NCBI RefSeq assembly: GCF_014946725.1
Contig: NZ_JACFXY010000018.1
Location: forward strand, 1 to 54,928
DNA length: 54,928 nt
Reading direction: 5' to 3'
Origin: Mixta mediterraneensis
GTDB taxonomy: Bacteria; Pseudomonadota; Gammaproteobacteria; Enterobacterales; Enterobacteriaceae
A program made the translations under genes and the position numbers. The notes below the pieces were generated by a model that saw only the letters and a list, made by a program, of their open reading frames with translations, searched no databases and was not told the DNA's origin. This document shows positions 8,683 to 16,509 of this stretch, piece after piece (the first letter of the stretch is position 1; each line of letters opens with the position of its first letter).

Positions 8683-9636
8683 ATGAAAAAGAAAAGCAGC
8701 ACATCCACCCCCCACGATGCCACGTTCAGGCAGTTCCTGACGCAACCGGATATTGCACGGGATTTCCTGGAAATCCACCTGCCCGCAGAGCTGCGTGCAG
8801 TCTGCGATCTCAGCACGCTGAAACTCGAATCCGGCTCGTTCGTTGAGGATGATCTCCGCCAGTATTTCAGCGACGTCCTCTACAGCCTGAAAACCACTGC
8901 AGGTGATGGTTATGTCCACGTGCTCATCGAGTACCAGTCAACGCCGGACAAACATATGGCTTTCCGCCTGATACGCTATGCAGTGGACGCCATGCAGCGC
9001 CACCTGGAGGCAGGGCATAAAAAACTGCCACTGGTGATACCGGTGCTGTTCTATACGGGTAAGCGCAGCCCGTATCCGTACTCCACCCGTTGGCTGGATG
9101 AGTTTGACGATCCGGCGCTGGCCGGTGAACTCTACAACAGCGCTTTCCCGCTGGTAGACGTTACGGTCATTCCGGATGATGAAATTGCTGGCCATCGCAG
9201 CATGGCCGCCCTGACCTTACTGCAGAAACATATTCATCAGCGGGACCTGGCAGAACTGGTTGACCGGCTGGCGCCCATTTTGCTGGCGGGATATCTGTCT
9301 TCATCGCAGGTCATATCGCTGGTACACTATATAGTGCAGGCAGGCGAAACATCCGACGCCGAAGCTTTTGTACGCGAACTGGCACAGCGTGTGCCGCAAC
9401 ACGGAGACGCACTTATGACCATCGCTCAACAACTTGAACAGAAGGGTATCGAGAAGGGCAGGGCTGAAGGCCTGCAGCTCGGTGAACAACGCGGTATTGA
9501 AAAAGGCCGCAATGAAGGCAAACAGGAAGGCAAACTCGAAGTTGCCCGTACCATGCTGGAAAACGGCATCGACCGCAATACCGTCATGAAAATGACAGGT
9601 CTGTCTGAAGACGACCTGGCGCAGATCCGCCACTAA
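8683..9636 (+). CDS. rpn: Rpn family (PDDEXK) recombination-promoting nuclease
   Basis: An Rpn/'transposase_31' type protein (317 aa). Family members are PD-(D/E)XK DNA endonucleases; E. coli relatives are toxic and give phage defence. It starts with THDATFRQFL-type sequence (PHDATFRQFLTQPDIARDFL), has the active-site region DVLYSLKT followed by HVLIEYQSTPDKHMAFRLIR (about residues 67-92), a helical middle, and a charged Glu-Lys-Gly-rich hinge (EKGRAEGLQLGEQRGIEKGR) before a conserved C-terminal end. The ATG at 8683 follows CAGGG. It lies about 120 bp after tnpR, and the same gene pair recurs at 53322-54722, which points to a mobile two-gene unit. Confidence 0.92.
   Translation: MKKKSSTSTPHDATFRQFLTQPDIARDFLEIHLPAELRAVCDLSTLKLESGSFVEDDLRQYFSDVLYSLKTTAGDGYVHVLIEYQSTPDKHMAFRLIRYAVDAMQRHLEAGHKKLPLVIPVLFYTGKRSPYPYSTRWLDEFDDPALAGELYNSAFPLVDVTVIPDDEIAGHRSMAALTLLQKHIHQRDLAELVDRLAPILLAGYLSSSQVISLVHYIVQAGETSDAEAFVRELAQRVPQHGDALMTIAQQLEQKGIEKGRAEGLQLGEQRGIEKGRNEGKQEGKLEVARTMLENGIDRNTVMKMTGLSEDDLAQIRH
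9415..9636 (+). CDS. Possible intragenic small Rpn protein (RpnS type)
   Basis: Inside rpn an in-frame ATG (MTIAQQLEQKG) follows GGAG by 7 nt and would give a 73-residue protein made of the hinge repeats and C-terminal domain. E. coli rpn genes are reported to make such short C-terminal proteins from internal starts, which bind and block the full-length nuclease. The same internal ribosome site and start are kept in the second rpn copy (53519). Translation here is inferred, not shown. Confidence 0.6.
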   Translation: MTIAQQLEQKGIEKGRAEGLQLGEQRGIEKGRNEGKQEGKLEVARTMLENGIDRNTVMKMTGLSEDDLAQIRH

Positions 9637-9650
9637 CCCTTTCCTGAGAC

Positions 9651-10461
9651 GGTTCTGTCGCATTAAGACGGCATCAGGTAACATGCTGTTTTTTGTTATG
9701 ATATTGCCTGCTCATGCCTCTGATACGTAAAGCTTTCAAACGCCTGCACTTATCCCCTCGATGTTATTGCTCAATGCGTTCGCTGGTATCTGGTTTATGC
9801 CCTTAGCCTGCGCAATCTCGAAGAATTATGGCCGAGCGCGGCATTATTGTTGACCATTCGACGCTTCACCGCTGGGTTATCCGTCTGGTGCCGCTGCTGG
9901 ATAAGGCGTTTCGTCGGCATAAGCGCACCGTGGGTCGGCGGTGGCGCATGGACGAAACCTACATCAAAATCAAAGGCCAGTGGAAATATCTGTACCGCGC
10001 GGTAGATACGGCAGGTCAAACCGTCGACTTCCTGCTGACCGCCAAACGGGACGCCGCCGCTGCGTTGCGTTTCTTTCGCAAGGCCATTCGTTATCACGGC
10101 AAACCCGGGGTGGTCACTATCGATAAAAGTGGCGCCAATACGGCGGCGCTGTCCACGCTCTACGCTGACAAACCAGAAGAAGACATCATCACTGTCAGGC
10201 AGAGCAAATACCTGAACAACCTGATTGAGCAGGACCATCGGAATATCAAACGGCGAATACGGCCGATGCTGGGATTTACATCATTTCGTCGGTCGCAGAC
10301 GCTGTTAGCAGGCATTGAGTTGGTACAGATGATACGCAAAGGACAACTTCAGCATCCCGCCGGCGACAGATTGTCACCAGCGGAACAATTTTATTTGTTG
10401 GCTGCCTAAAATATCGGCAGCACAACTTTTTCTGACTTGCCTACGCTAATGCGACAGAACC
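9651..10461 (+). mobile_element. IS6-family element, 811 bp, transposase frameshifted
   Basis: The ends are GGTTCTGTCGCATTA and its complement TAATGCGACAGAACC. The single transposase gene is broken (next entry). No 8-bp target repeat flanks it (cctgagac versus agctgaaa). It separates the Rpn gene from the quorum-sensing genes and seems to have removed the front of the gene whose end survives at 10464. Confidence 0.85.
9714..10409 (+). pseudogene. IS6-family transposase, two frameshifts
   Basis: The gene begins MPLIRKAFKRLH at 9714. It shifts frame near 9755, continues as DVIAQCVRWYLVYALSLRNL, and shifts again near 9826. The rest (MAERGIIVDHSTLHRW onward, 193 codons) is open and holds the DDE residues: MDETYIKIKG, TIDKSGANT and EQDHRNIKRR. 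A protein starting at 9828 would lack the first helix-turn-helix part. It is therefore probably inactive, unless the shifts are sequencing errors. Confidence 0.82.
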
Positions 10462-10463
10462 AG

Positions 10464-10589
10464 CTGAAACACTATGATTTGCCTGGAGGCATGAGGAAGT
10501 GGCAAAATGTGGATCCGGCCAGCGGTGACTTTATTGTTTGCGTACCGTCTGACCGGATTTCCCTGGTGTTGGCTGTTTTAGCGACCTGA
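10464..10589 (+). pseudogene. C-terminal remnant of an unidentified gene
   Basis: An open frame of 41 codons (LKHYDLPGGMRKWQ... ending in LVLAVLAT) runs directly out of the IS6 element, stops with TGA at 10587-10589 and is followed at once by a strong terminator. The coding-like look plus terminator suggest the true end of a gene that used to precede the esaR-like gene. The product is not recognised. Confidence 0.45.
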
Positions 10590-10610
10590 CCGTAAGGTCA
10601 GGTTTTTTTT
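10584..10610 (+). terminator. Intrinsic terminator
   Basis: A perfect 8-bp stem (ACCTGACC/GGTCAGGT) with a GTAA tetraloop is followed by eight T residues. It ends the remnant gene and insulates the esaR-like gene from readthrough. Confidence 0.88.
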
Positions 10611-10680
10611 CTGCTTCAACAACTTGCAGCTATTGTAGCTGCTTGCCTTCCGATTGTAAGTTATGCTTAAGTATTAATGT

Positions 10681-10700
10681 TACTGTGCTTTAGTGCAGGT
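10681..10700 (+). promoter_or_regulatory. esa box (lux-box-type operator) upstream of the LuxR gene
   Basis: The sequence TACTGTGCTTTAGTGCAGGT matches the published Pantoea stewartii esaR operator (GCCTGTACTATAGTGCAGGT) at 16 of 20 positions as I recall that operator. It lies 40 bp before the start codon, where EsaR represses its own gene when no acyl-homoserine lactone is bound. This suggests the same negative autoregulation here. Confidence 0.75.
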
Positions 10701-10740
10701 ATGGTATTAAACCGGCAATACGAAACCACCCGGAGCAGTG

Positions 10741-11490
10741 ATGTTTGCTTTTTTTACTGGAAACAACACGGTTACAGAGACGCTGCAGGCTTATATTCAG
10801 CGAAAGCTGCAACCATACGGCTCACCTGAGTATGCCTACGTCGTCGTAAACAAAAAAAAACCTTCAGAAGTTCTTATAATCTCCAGTTATCCGGACGAGT
10901 GGATTCGCCTCTACCGGGCCAACAACTTTCAGCTGACCGATCCCGTTATTCTTTCTGCTTTTAAGCGAACCTCGCCTTTTTCGTGGGACGAAAATATCAC
11001 GCTGATGTCCGACCTGCGGTTTACCAAAATTTTCACGCTCTCGCGTCAGTATAACATCGTCAACGGGTTTACGTTTGTGCTTCACGATCACATGAATAAC
11101 CTTGCGCTGCTGTCGCTTATCATCAACGGCATCGGTCAGGAAGGGCTCGAAGCCCGCATTTCAGCAGAACAGGGTGCCCTCCAGATGCTGCTGATCGACT
11201 TCAACGCGCAGATGTATAAACTCACGGGATCGATGACTGATAAGGCCAGAGGGCGCTTTGAAAATACTGACGGCGCGATTTTTACGGTGCGGGAAAATGA
11301 AGTGCTTTACTGGGCCAGCATGGGGAAAACGTATGCGGAAATCGCGGCGATCACCGGTATCTCCGTGAGCACGGTGAAGTTTCATATCAAGAACGTGGTT
11401 TCCAAACTGGGCGTCACTAACGCCCGGCAGGCCATCCGCCTGGGCGCTGAGCTGGATCTCATCAGACCGGCAGCCTCAGCGGCCAGGTGA
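10741..11490 (+). CDS. esaR: LuxR-family quorum-sensing regulator, EsaR-like
   Basis: A 249-residue LuxR-type receptor. Residues about 18-160 form the autoinducer-binding domain (SSYPDEWIRLYRANNFQLTD, SPFSWDENITL, with the conserved Trp, Tyr and Asp). The GerE-type helix-turn-helix follows near residues 180-235 (GKTYAEIAAITGISVSTVKF, HIKNVVSKLG). It is closest to EsaR of Pantoea stewartii, which binds DNA without ligand and is released by 3-oxo-C6-homoserine lactone. The esa box upstream supports the same logic. ATG 10741 is preceded by GGAGCAGTG; GTG 10738 is the alternative. It converges on and overlaps the synthase gene by 29 bp, the arrangement known for esaI/esaR. Confidence 0.93.
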   Translation: MFAFFTGNNTVTETLQAYIQRKLQPYGSPEYAYVVVNKKKPSEVLIISSYPDEWIRLYRANNFQLTDPVILSAFKRTSPFSWDENITLMSDLRFTKIFTLSRQYNIVNGFTFVLHDHMNNLALLSLIINGIGQEGLEARISAEQGALQMLLIDFNAQMYKLTGSMTDKARGRFENTDGAIFTVRENEVLYWASMGKTYAEIAAITGISVSTVKFHIKNVVSKLGVTNARQAIRLGAELDLIRPAASAAR

Positions 11491-12094
11491 CCACCGCCTG
11501 AGGCGGACAGCCCGTACGGGAGATAACAGAACCTGAGAGCTGCAGCTGATCCTCCGGGCCCGTCGGCAGCGTCAGCAGGTAAATACGCTCTTTTTCGGTC
11601 AGATGAGCCTCCTTCAGCACGGAGATCTGCCACCCGGAGCGGCGCAGGATGGTCAGCATAGCCCGGCTCACGATGGTGTGGATGCGGGCATGTCCCCGTT
11701 GCTGCGCCCAGTTAACCATGGCCAGAAACAGCACCTGACTGACCGGATAGCTCTCTCCCAGCAGGCTGCGCGCGCGGGCCTTGTCCACGAAGAAACGACT
11801 GGATTCGGTCCCCTCTTCAGGCAGCTCTACCGTACTGAAGCAGTCGCGGAAGGTGTGAGTTATCATATTTGGCTGACTGAGCGCGGCGAACCGGACGCTG
11901 CAGATTAGCTGCCCTTCATAAAGTCCAAGAATATACTGCGTGCCCGGCCCGTCAAATTCATCCGATTCCATTCCCTGACTGCAGGCCACGTCCCAGCCGA
12001 GGCGGTCACTGAAGGTCTGCTTTCGCAGCATGTAAAGCTCTGACGCCTGCGTTGTCCTTAGCTCTTCGTAGCTCACGTCAAAAAGTTCCAGCAT
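11462..12094 (-). CDS. esaI: Acyl-homoserine-lactone synthase, EsaI-like
   Basis: A 210-residue LuxI-family synthase that makes an acyl-homoserine lactone from S-adenosylmethionine and acyl-ACP. The conserved residues are present: R (RKQTFSDRLGW), W34-type Trp, D in SDEFDGPGTQYILG, E in TESSRFFVDKARAR, and the C-terminal region VSRTGCPPQAVVTWPL. It is close to EsaI, whose product is 3-oxo-C6-homoserine lactone; the acyl specificity here is inferred from that likeness. Its 3' end overlaps esaR in antisense. The pair sits between an IS6 and an IS21 element, so it could be moved as a block. Confidence 0.93.
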   Translation of the reverse strand: MLELFDVSYEELRTTQASELYMLRKQTFSDRLGWDVACSQGMESDEFDGPGTQYILGLYEGQLICSVRFAALSQPNMITHTFRDCFSTVELPEEGTESSRFFVDKARARSLLGESYPVSQVLFLAMVNWAQQRGHARIHTIVSRAMLTILRRSGWQISVLKEAHLTEKERIYLLTLPTGPEDQLQLSGSVISRTGCPPQAVVTWPLRLPV

Positions 12095-12436
12095 TCCCTA
12101 TCCCCTAAAACCGCGGCTGATTACCGCAATACAACGATTTTACAAATTATCACGCACAGTTTCAGTGGATTAAGCAAATTTAAGTATTTTTTCCGAAGAA
12201 TTAGCGCTGCTATCTCACTTCTGAAGTGACAGCTACTCCGGCATCGGTATAAGAGGGGGCAGTTTGGAGATCGGAAATTTTTGTACGTTAAGCGCATTAT
12301 TTAACCAATACCGCTGCGTAACGGATTGATTTTGTTTCAGCGGTTATCGCTTTTAAGTTGTCGCCCTTGAGGTCTCGCATTTAGGTTATCGGATTAAGGT
12401 CAAAACCCCTGAAAATGCTGTATAGCGCGGGAGTAC
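12095..12436. promoter_or_regulatory. esaI upstream region, no gene seen
   Basis: About 340 bp between the synthase start and the IS21 end. It is AT-rich near 12130-12200 and must carry the esaI promoter. No good esa-box match was noticed, in line with esaI being expressed without EsaR control in Pantoea stewartii. Nothing else is recognisable. Confidence 0.4.
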
Positions 12437-12498
12437 TGTCAATACCGATCGAATTCTGACCCACCCTGCCAAAGTAAAACTGACCCACCCCCTTTGAA

Positions 12499-13287
12499 TC
12501 ATTCGAGCGTTGTTGCTTTCGTTTTCTTCTGGAGTTGACCGCTTTTCAGCTTATCTTTCAGTCGATAGCTTTGGCCGCTGATTTGGGCGATATGCGCATG
12601 GTGAAGCAGCCGATCCAGCATCGCTGCCGTCAGTGTCTCGTCATCACCAAACGTTCCGGACCACTGCGTAAACGGCAGGTTGCTGGTCAGGATCACGCTG
12701 CCTGACTCATACCGTTTAGCGACTACCTGGAAGAACAGGTTCGCCTCCATTTTACCGAACGGCAGATATCCCACTTCGTCGATGATCAACAGCTTAGGTT
12801 TACCTACGACGCGGTTCAGGTAGCCCTTCAGGTCACCCTGACGATGTGACGCCATCAGTTGCAGCATCATGTCGGCGGCGGTAATGAACCGAATGCTTAA
12901 ACCCGCCATCGCGGCCTTATAGCCAATGGCGGTCGCCAGGTGCGTTTTGCCGACGCCAGAAGGCCCGAGCAGGACAACGTTCTCCTGACGTTCGATAAAT
13001 GTCAGACCCGCCAACTCCTGGATCTGACTTCGTGGAACGCCACTGGCATAGGCGTAATCGAACTGCTCCAGTGTTTTTATCACCGGCAGGCCTGATAACC
13101 GCAAAATGGTCTGGCGACGCCGTTCGTTCTGGCCATCATGCTGGAGCTGCAAAACGGCTTCCAGGAAGTCGGCATGCGTGCCGCTGTTGTCGATGGTCGC
13201 CTGTGCCACACCCGGCCACTCTGCCGGCAGGCGGTCGAGCTTGAGTTGCTCGCAGAGCGCGGCAATACGATCATGTTGAAGGTTCAT
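12499..13287 (-). CDS. istB: IS21-family helper ATPase IstB
   Basis: A 262-aa DnaA/DnaC-like AAA+ ATPase: Walker A LLGPSGVGKTHLAT (about residues 105-118), Walker B LLIIDEVGYLPFG, sensor region LTSNLPFTQWSGTFGDDETL and a C-terminal HHAHIAQISGQSYRLKDKLK. It assists IstA in target selection and transposition. Its start overlaps the istA stop (ATGA arrangement at 13284-13287), implying coupled translation. A partial sister copy is at 35195-35561. Confidence 0.93.
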   Translation of the reverse strand: MNLQHDRIAALCEQLKLDRLPAEWPGVAQATIDNSGTHADFLEAVLQLQHDGQNERRRQTILRLSGLPVIKTLEQFDYAYASGVPRSQIQELAGLTFIERQENVVLLGPSGVGKTHLATAIGYKAAMAGLSIRFITAADMMLQLMASHRQGDLKGYLNRVVGKPKLLIIDEVGYLPFGKMEANLFFQVVAKRYESGSVILTSNLPFTQWSGTFGDDETLTAAMLDRLLHHAHIAQISGQSYRLKDKLKSGQLQKKTKATTLE

Positions 13288-14312
13288 GCTGGCACCTCGA
13301 GCAAGGCCTGGTACGTTGCCAGAGGATGTTGCAGGCTCTCGGTCGGCACCGGACGCTGGCTGAGCGCTGGGACAGGTGCAGGCAATGCCAACGTGACCTT
13401 CGGTAACGGCAATAGCGCAGCACGCTCGCGCGGCATGCGCTGCTCAGGCGGTACGCCTGTGGTGCCATGCACTCGTGTGTTCGCGACGGTGACCAGCCAC
13501 TCGCCGATGCGTGTGTTGGCAGCAGGTACATCCAGTACCAGCCCGGCCTGCCGGAAGGTCGCGGTAAGAGGCACGATAAAGCTGTTCTTGAGGTAATGGT
13601 TAAACCGCTCAACCTTACCCTTGGTCTTGGCGCGATAGGGTCGGCAGACCTTGGGAGTAAAGGCATACTTCTCGGCGACGTGCATCAACTGCGGGTTCCA
13701 GCGATGCTTACCGGGGCCGTAGACATCGCGCTCAATGATGATGGCCTTGGCGTTGTCGAACAGCAGCTGATGCGGCGTCCCGCCGAAGAACCTGAGCGCA
13801 GACTCAATGCCGTCACACCAGGCAGCGGAGTCCTGGTTGCTGTAAAACTTGACGAAAGTCGCGCGGCTCCAGCCCAGCGTGGCGACAAAGGCCAGCAATG
13901 GGTTATGACCGAGTCTGATGATGGTGAAATCAACTTGCATCTGAAAGCCAGGCTCGGTCTCGAAGCGTGTTACCTCTTCAGTGACGGGCTGCTTAATGGG
14001 GTGCAGGAAAGCGGTCAGCATGCTGTAACCACCCTCGTAACCACGCTGACGGATCTCGCGCAGCAGCACACTGGCGGGTATCCAGAGGGGCCTGGCAGCG
14101 GCCACGCGCTCAAGGATATAGGTCTTGAACGGGTCAAGCTTGCAGGGTCTGGGTGCGCGAGGCTTGTAGCGCATATCCGCTACGGGCAGCGGGCTACGAA
14201 TATATCTGCGAACGGTCTCACGAGAGCATGAAAGCTGGCGCGCGATGGCGCGTATCGACATGCCCTGACGGTGTAAAACACTAATCTCCACTCTGGTCTC
14301 CAATGTCATCAT
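13284..14312 (-). CDS. istA: IS21-family transposase IstA
   Basis: A 342-residue integrase-type transposase: N-terminal helix-turn-helix (GMSIRAIARQLSCSRETVRR, residues 16-35), then an rve-fold DDE core with QMQVDFTIIRLG (first Asp), LLFDNAKAIIIE (second Asp) and KTKGKVERFNHYLK (Glu). The ORF is intact. The start ATGATGACATTGGAG lies inside the element's right end and is repeated at 54887 in another copy. Confidence 0.93.
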   Translation of the reverse strand: MMTLETRVEISVLHRQGMSIRAIARQLSCSRETVRRYIRSPLPVADMRYKPRAPRPCKLDPFKTYILERVAAARPLWIPASVLLREIRQRGYEGGYSMLTAFLHPIKQPVTEEVTRFETEPGFQMQVDFTIIRLGHNPLLAFVATLGWSRATFVKFYSNQDSAAWCDGIESALRFFGGTPHQLLFDNAKAIIIERDVYGPGKHRWNPQLMHVAEKYAFTPKVCRPYRAKTKGKVERFNHYLKNSFIVPLTATFRQAGLVLDVPAANTRIGEWLVTVANTRVHGTTGVPPEQRMPRERAALLPLPKVTLALPAPVPALSQRPVPTESLQHPLATYQALLEVPA

Positions 14313-14397
14313 TGGCAGTGCCTTAAAACTGCCATTTTTACCCTAGGTGGGTCAGATTTACATCGGCAGGTGGGCCAGTTTTACATCGGTAGCGACA

Positions 14398-14706
14398 CTC
14401 TCCGTGACAACCACACTGTGGGTGCCGGTGCAGAACGGCAGCAAATTTACCCGAGGGAAGAAAAAGATCAGAGAAGATATTGCCTGGCTGGTTGAGTGCG
14501 ACTATGAAGGAAAGGTGTTGGACAACAATGAGTACAGCCTGATTTTTACGTATAGCGATGATGCCGATTTGAAAGAGCAGATTGACGAACTTTTCGACGA
14601 GATATACCGCACCGCTGAGATACGTAACTGCGTGGTCGATGATATGACGCTAACCAATGATGCGACGAATCAGAGCTGGAATGAATACGATGGAGGTTGG
14701 CAATAA
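14398..14706 (+). pseudogene. C-terminal remnant of a serine recombinase (homologue of 32513-33487)
   Basis: The frame leaving the IS21 element encodes QNGSKFTRGKKKIREDI... and ends ...SWNEYDGGWQ. This matches the C-terminal extra domain of the intact recombinase at 32513-33487 (NGSKFTRGKKK..., WDEYDGRW). The catalytic part is gone. Its place next to a partition locus, pointing toward it, mirrors the intact copy on the other side of the window and supports a shared ancestral backbone. Confidence 0.85.
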
Positions 14707-14754
14707 TTTTCTGAGAGAAAAGCTTAAACCAAAATTCCCAGCAGTTCTAACATT

Positions 14755-14862
14755 CAAAGAAAACACTCAAATACTCATTTACACACAATAAACACATTTA
14801 CTCATTTGTTCTTTTGCGTATAATTAAACTCAAATGAGTAAACACACAAATGAGGTTTGAAC
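14755..14862. promoter_or_regulatory. parH: parH-like centromere and parF promoter region
   Basis: Repeated ACTC or GAGT tetramers separated by AT-rich spacers (aaaacactcaaatactcatt, aaactcaaatgagtaaacac) fill this stretch directly before parF. This is the described form of the TP228 parH centromere, to which ParG binds. More ACTC motifs occur at 15484-15510 and 15750-15790. Confidence 0.75.
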
Positions 14863-15483
14863 ATGAAAATTATCGCGTTCCTCAACCCCAAAGGGGGGTC
14901 TGGTAAAACGACTGCGGCGATCAACGTCAGTAGCTGCCTTGCCAGTTCAGGAAAAAAAATTGCAGTTGTAGATACAGACCCACAGATGAGCCTGACTAAC
15001 TGGAATAAAGCAGAGAAAGCAGCATTTGATGTTTACACCGCAGCATCAGAGAAAGACGTTTACCAGGTAAGAAAAGATCTGGCTGAATATGACTTTGTGA
15101 TTATTGATGGAGCCGGTTCTCTGTCAGTTATTACTTCCGCAGCGGTGATGGTCAGCGACCTGATTATCATCCCGGTAACACCCAGCCCTCTGGATTTTTC
15201 CGCTGCCGGTTCCGTAGTCACCGTGCTGGAAGCCCAGGCTTATAATCGTCCGGTAGAAGCTCGATTCCTCATAACACGGAAAATCGAACAAGCCACCATG
15301 CTTAATGTCCTGAAAGATAGCATTGCTCAGACGGGTATTAAGCCGTTTAAAACTGCGATCACACAACGCCAAAGTTACGTTAAATCCGTCATGGAGGGTG
15401 AGAGCGTTTTCGATACCAACGATGGAGCAGCAAAGGGCGAGATAGCCATTCTGACGCGAGAAATACTTGAATCATTTGAGTAA
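14863..15483 (+). CDS. parF: ParF-type plasmid partition ATPase (type Ib ParA)
   Basis: A 206-aa Walker ATPase of the small ParA group without an N-terminal DNA-binding domain. It has the deviant Walker A FLNPKGGSGKTTAAINVSS (residues 6-24), VDTDPQMSLTNW as A' motif, and FVIIDGAGS as Walker B. It closely resembles TP228 ParF, which polymerises and moves ParG-bound plasmids. ATG 14863 is favoured over a TTG two codons upstream. It lies 39 bp before parG, and AT-rich ACTC repeats stand on both sides. Confidence 0.93.
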   Translation: MKIIAFLNPKGGSGKTTAAINVSSCLASSGKKIAVVDTDPQMSLTNWNKAEKAAFDVYTAASEKDVYQVRKDLAEYDFVIIDGAGSLSVITSAAVMVSDLIIIPVTPSPLDFSAAGSVVTVLEAQAYNRPVEARFLITRKIEQATMLNVLKDSIAQTGIKPFKTAITQRQSYVKSVMEGESVFDTNDGAAKGEIAILTREILESFE

Positions 15484-15522
15484 AAACTCATATACTCATT
15501 TCAGCATATTAAGAGGTTATGT

Positions 15523-15750
15523 ATGGCACTAACTAAACAACATACATCAAAAACAATGAGTTTCGGTGAGCATCGGGATCTTGAAAAAGTCGTCAATAGC
15601 ACACCCACGGGAAAGCAAAAGAGAGTCAACGTTAACTTTGATGAAGAAATACATATCCGCTTCAAAGCTGCGTGTGCAAAAAAAGGCACATCTATTACTG
15701 ATGTGATAAAGGACTTGGTCGATAATTGGCTGAAAGAAAATGACAGCTAA
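15523..15750 (+). CDS. parG: ParG-type centromere-binding protein
   Basis: A 75-residue protein with a flexible basic N-terminus and a ribbon-helix-helix C-terminus (KRVNVNFDEEIHIRFKAACA then KGTSITDVIKDLVDNWLKE). It is very like TP228 ParG (76 aa). It binds the ACTC repeats, represses parFG and stimulates ParF. It is the second gene of the operon, with a ribosome site AAGAGGT before ATG. Confidence 0.93.
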   Translation: MALTKQHTSKTMSFGEHRDLEKVVNSTPTGKQKRVNVNFDEEIHIRFKAACAKKGTSITDVIKDLVDNWLKENDS

Positions 15751-15874
15751 AAACTCAAATGAGTAAAAACACATTAACTCAAATACACACCCATCCTTCC
15801 CGAGAACACCGATCTGGTGCATAAATTTTTTATGTGGCAGATCGGTGTAGGCCAAGCAAAGCGCGGCAGCGTGT

Positions 15875-16165
15875 TTAGATTTCCAGTAAATGGCGTTTAT
15901 GGTTCATCTGTTGGTGCAAAATACGCGCAATCAGAATATCTGTATCACGAACCGTATAAAAAATGGCATGTCGCTGAAATTCAATGCGCATCACACCAGG
16001 AACGGCATGGTAGTCACGTCCCATATCTGGCATTCCGGCCAGTGTCTCGAAAAATGCCTCAAGTACATCTGTATAATGGTCTGCCTGAGTTTCACCAAAT
16101 TTCAAGAGCGTATAATCATAAATCCCTGCGAAGTCTTCTGCCGCCCGTTCGGTGAGTTTATACAC
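15875..16165 (-). CDS. parE: ParE-family toxin
   Basis: A 96-residue RelE/ParE-fold toxin (YKLTERAAEDFAGIYDYTLL, MRIEFQRHAIFYTVRDTDI, ARILHQQMNHKRHL). Family members poison DNA gyrase, or for RelE cleave mRNA; the HQQMNHKRH ending is typical of ParE. It overlaps the upstream antitoxin gene by 8 bp. Next to the partition locus it would act as a plasmid addiction module. Confidence 0.9.
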   Translation of the reverse strand: MYKLTERAAEDFAGIYDYTLLKFGETQADHYTDVLEAFFETLAGMPDMGRDYHAVPGVMRIEFQRHAIFYTVRDTDILIARILHQQMNHKRHLLEI

Positions 16166-16400
16166 GATGTCTCAGTTTTCTTTGTGCTGCAATATCCCGC
16201 AGTGATAGTGAGCTTTCACCGCTTTCCAGCCCAGCAATAACAGCCTGGCGAATAACTTCATCGTTTGTTTCCTGTTGCTCCAGCAATCGCAGCGCAGAGC
16301 GCATAACTTCACTCGCAGAGCCGTAACGGCCACTGTCTATTAATCGACTAATAAACGAATCGAGTTGTTCGCCAATCGTAACGCTTGTTGTTCTGGCCAT
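16158..16400 (-). CDS. parD: ParD-family antitoxin
   Basis: An 80-residue CopG/ParD ribbon-helix-helix antitoxin: SVTIGEQLDSFISRLIDSGR, then YGSASEVMRSALRLLEQQE, and a disordered tail that binds ParE. The ATG at 16400 (MARTTS) is chosen over a longer ORF start since it matches ParD length and has GGGGG upstream. The region 16401-16440 before it has inverted sequences around TCAACACAATGA that may be the autoregulated operator. Confidence 0.9.
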   Translation of the reverse strand: MARTTSVTIGEQLDSFISRLIDSGRYGSASEVMRSALRLLEQQETNDEVIRQAVIAGLESGESSLSLRDIAAQRKLRHRV

Positions 16401-16509
16401 AACGCCCCCTGTGTTAACTATCAACACAATGATAAGAATACTTACTCCTAGTGTCAACGAAAGGGCTGCACGCAGGAGTCCCTAATGAAAACTGGCGAGC
16501 AGTGCGCAG

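Larger units (their letters stand above)
12437..14397 (-). mobile_element. IS21-family element, complete, about 1.96 kb
   Basis: The ends read TGTCAATACCGATCG (left) and, inverted, TGTCGCTACCGATGT (right). Repeated internal boxes of the form GACCCACC follow, typical of IS21 termini. It carries istA and istB with overlapping stop/start. The same left end recurs at 35131 and the same right end at 54802, so at least three copies or parts exist in this window. It has cut a serine-recombinase gene, whose end follows at 14398. Confidence 0.9.

Noticed and set aside
13467..14231. A 254-codon ORF opposite istA.
   Set aside because: Antisense shadow of the transposase; no independent support.
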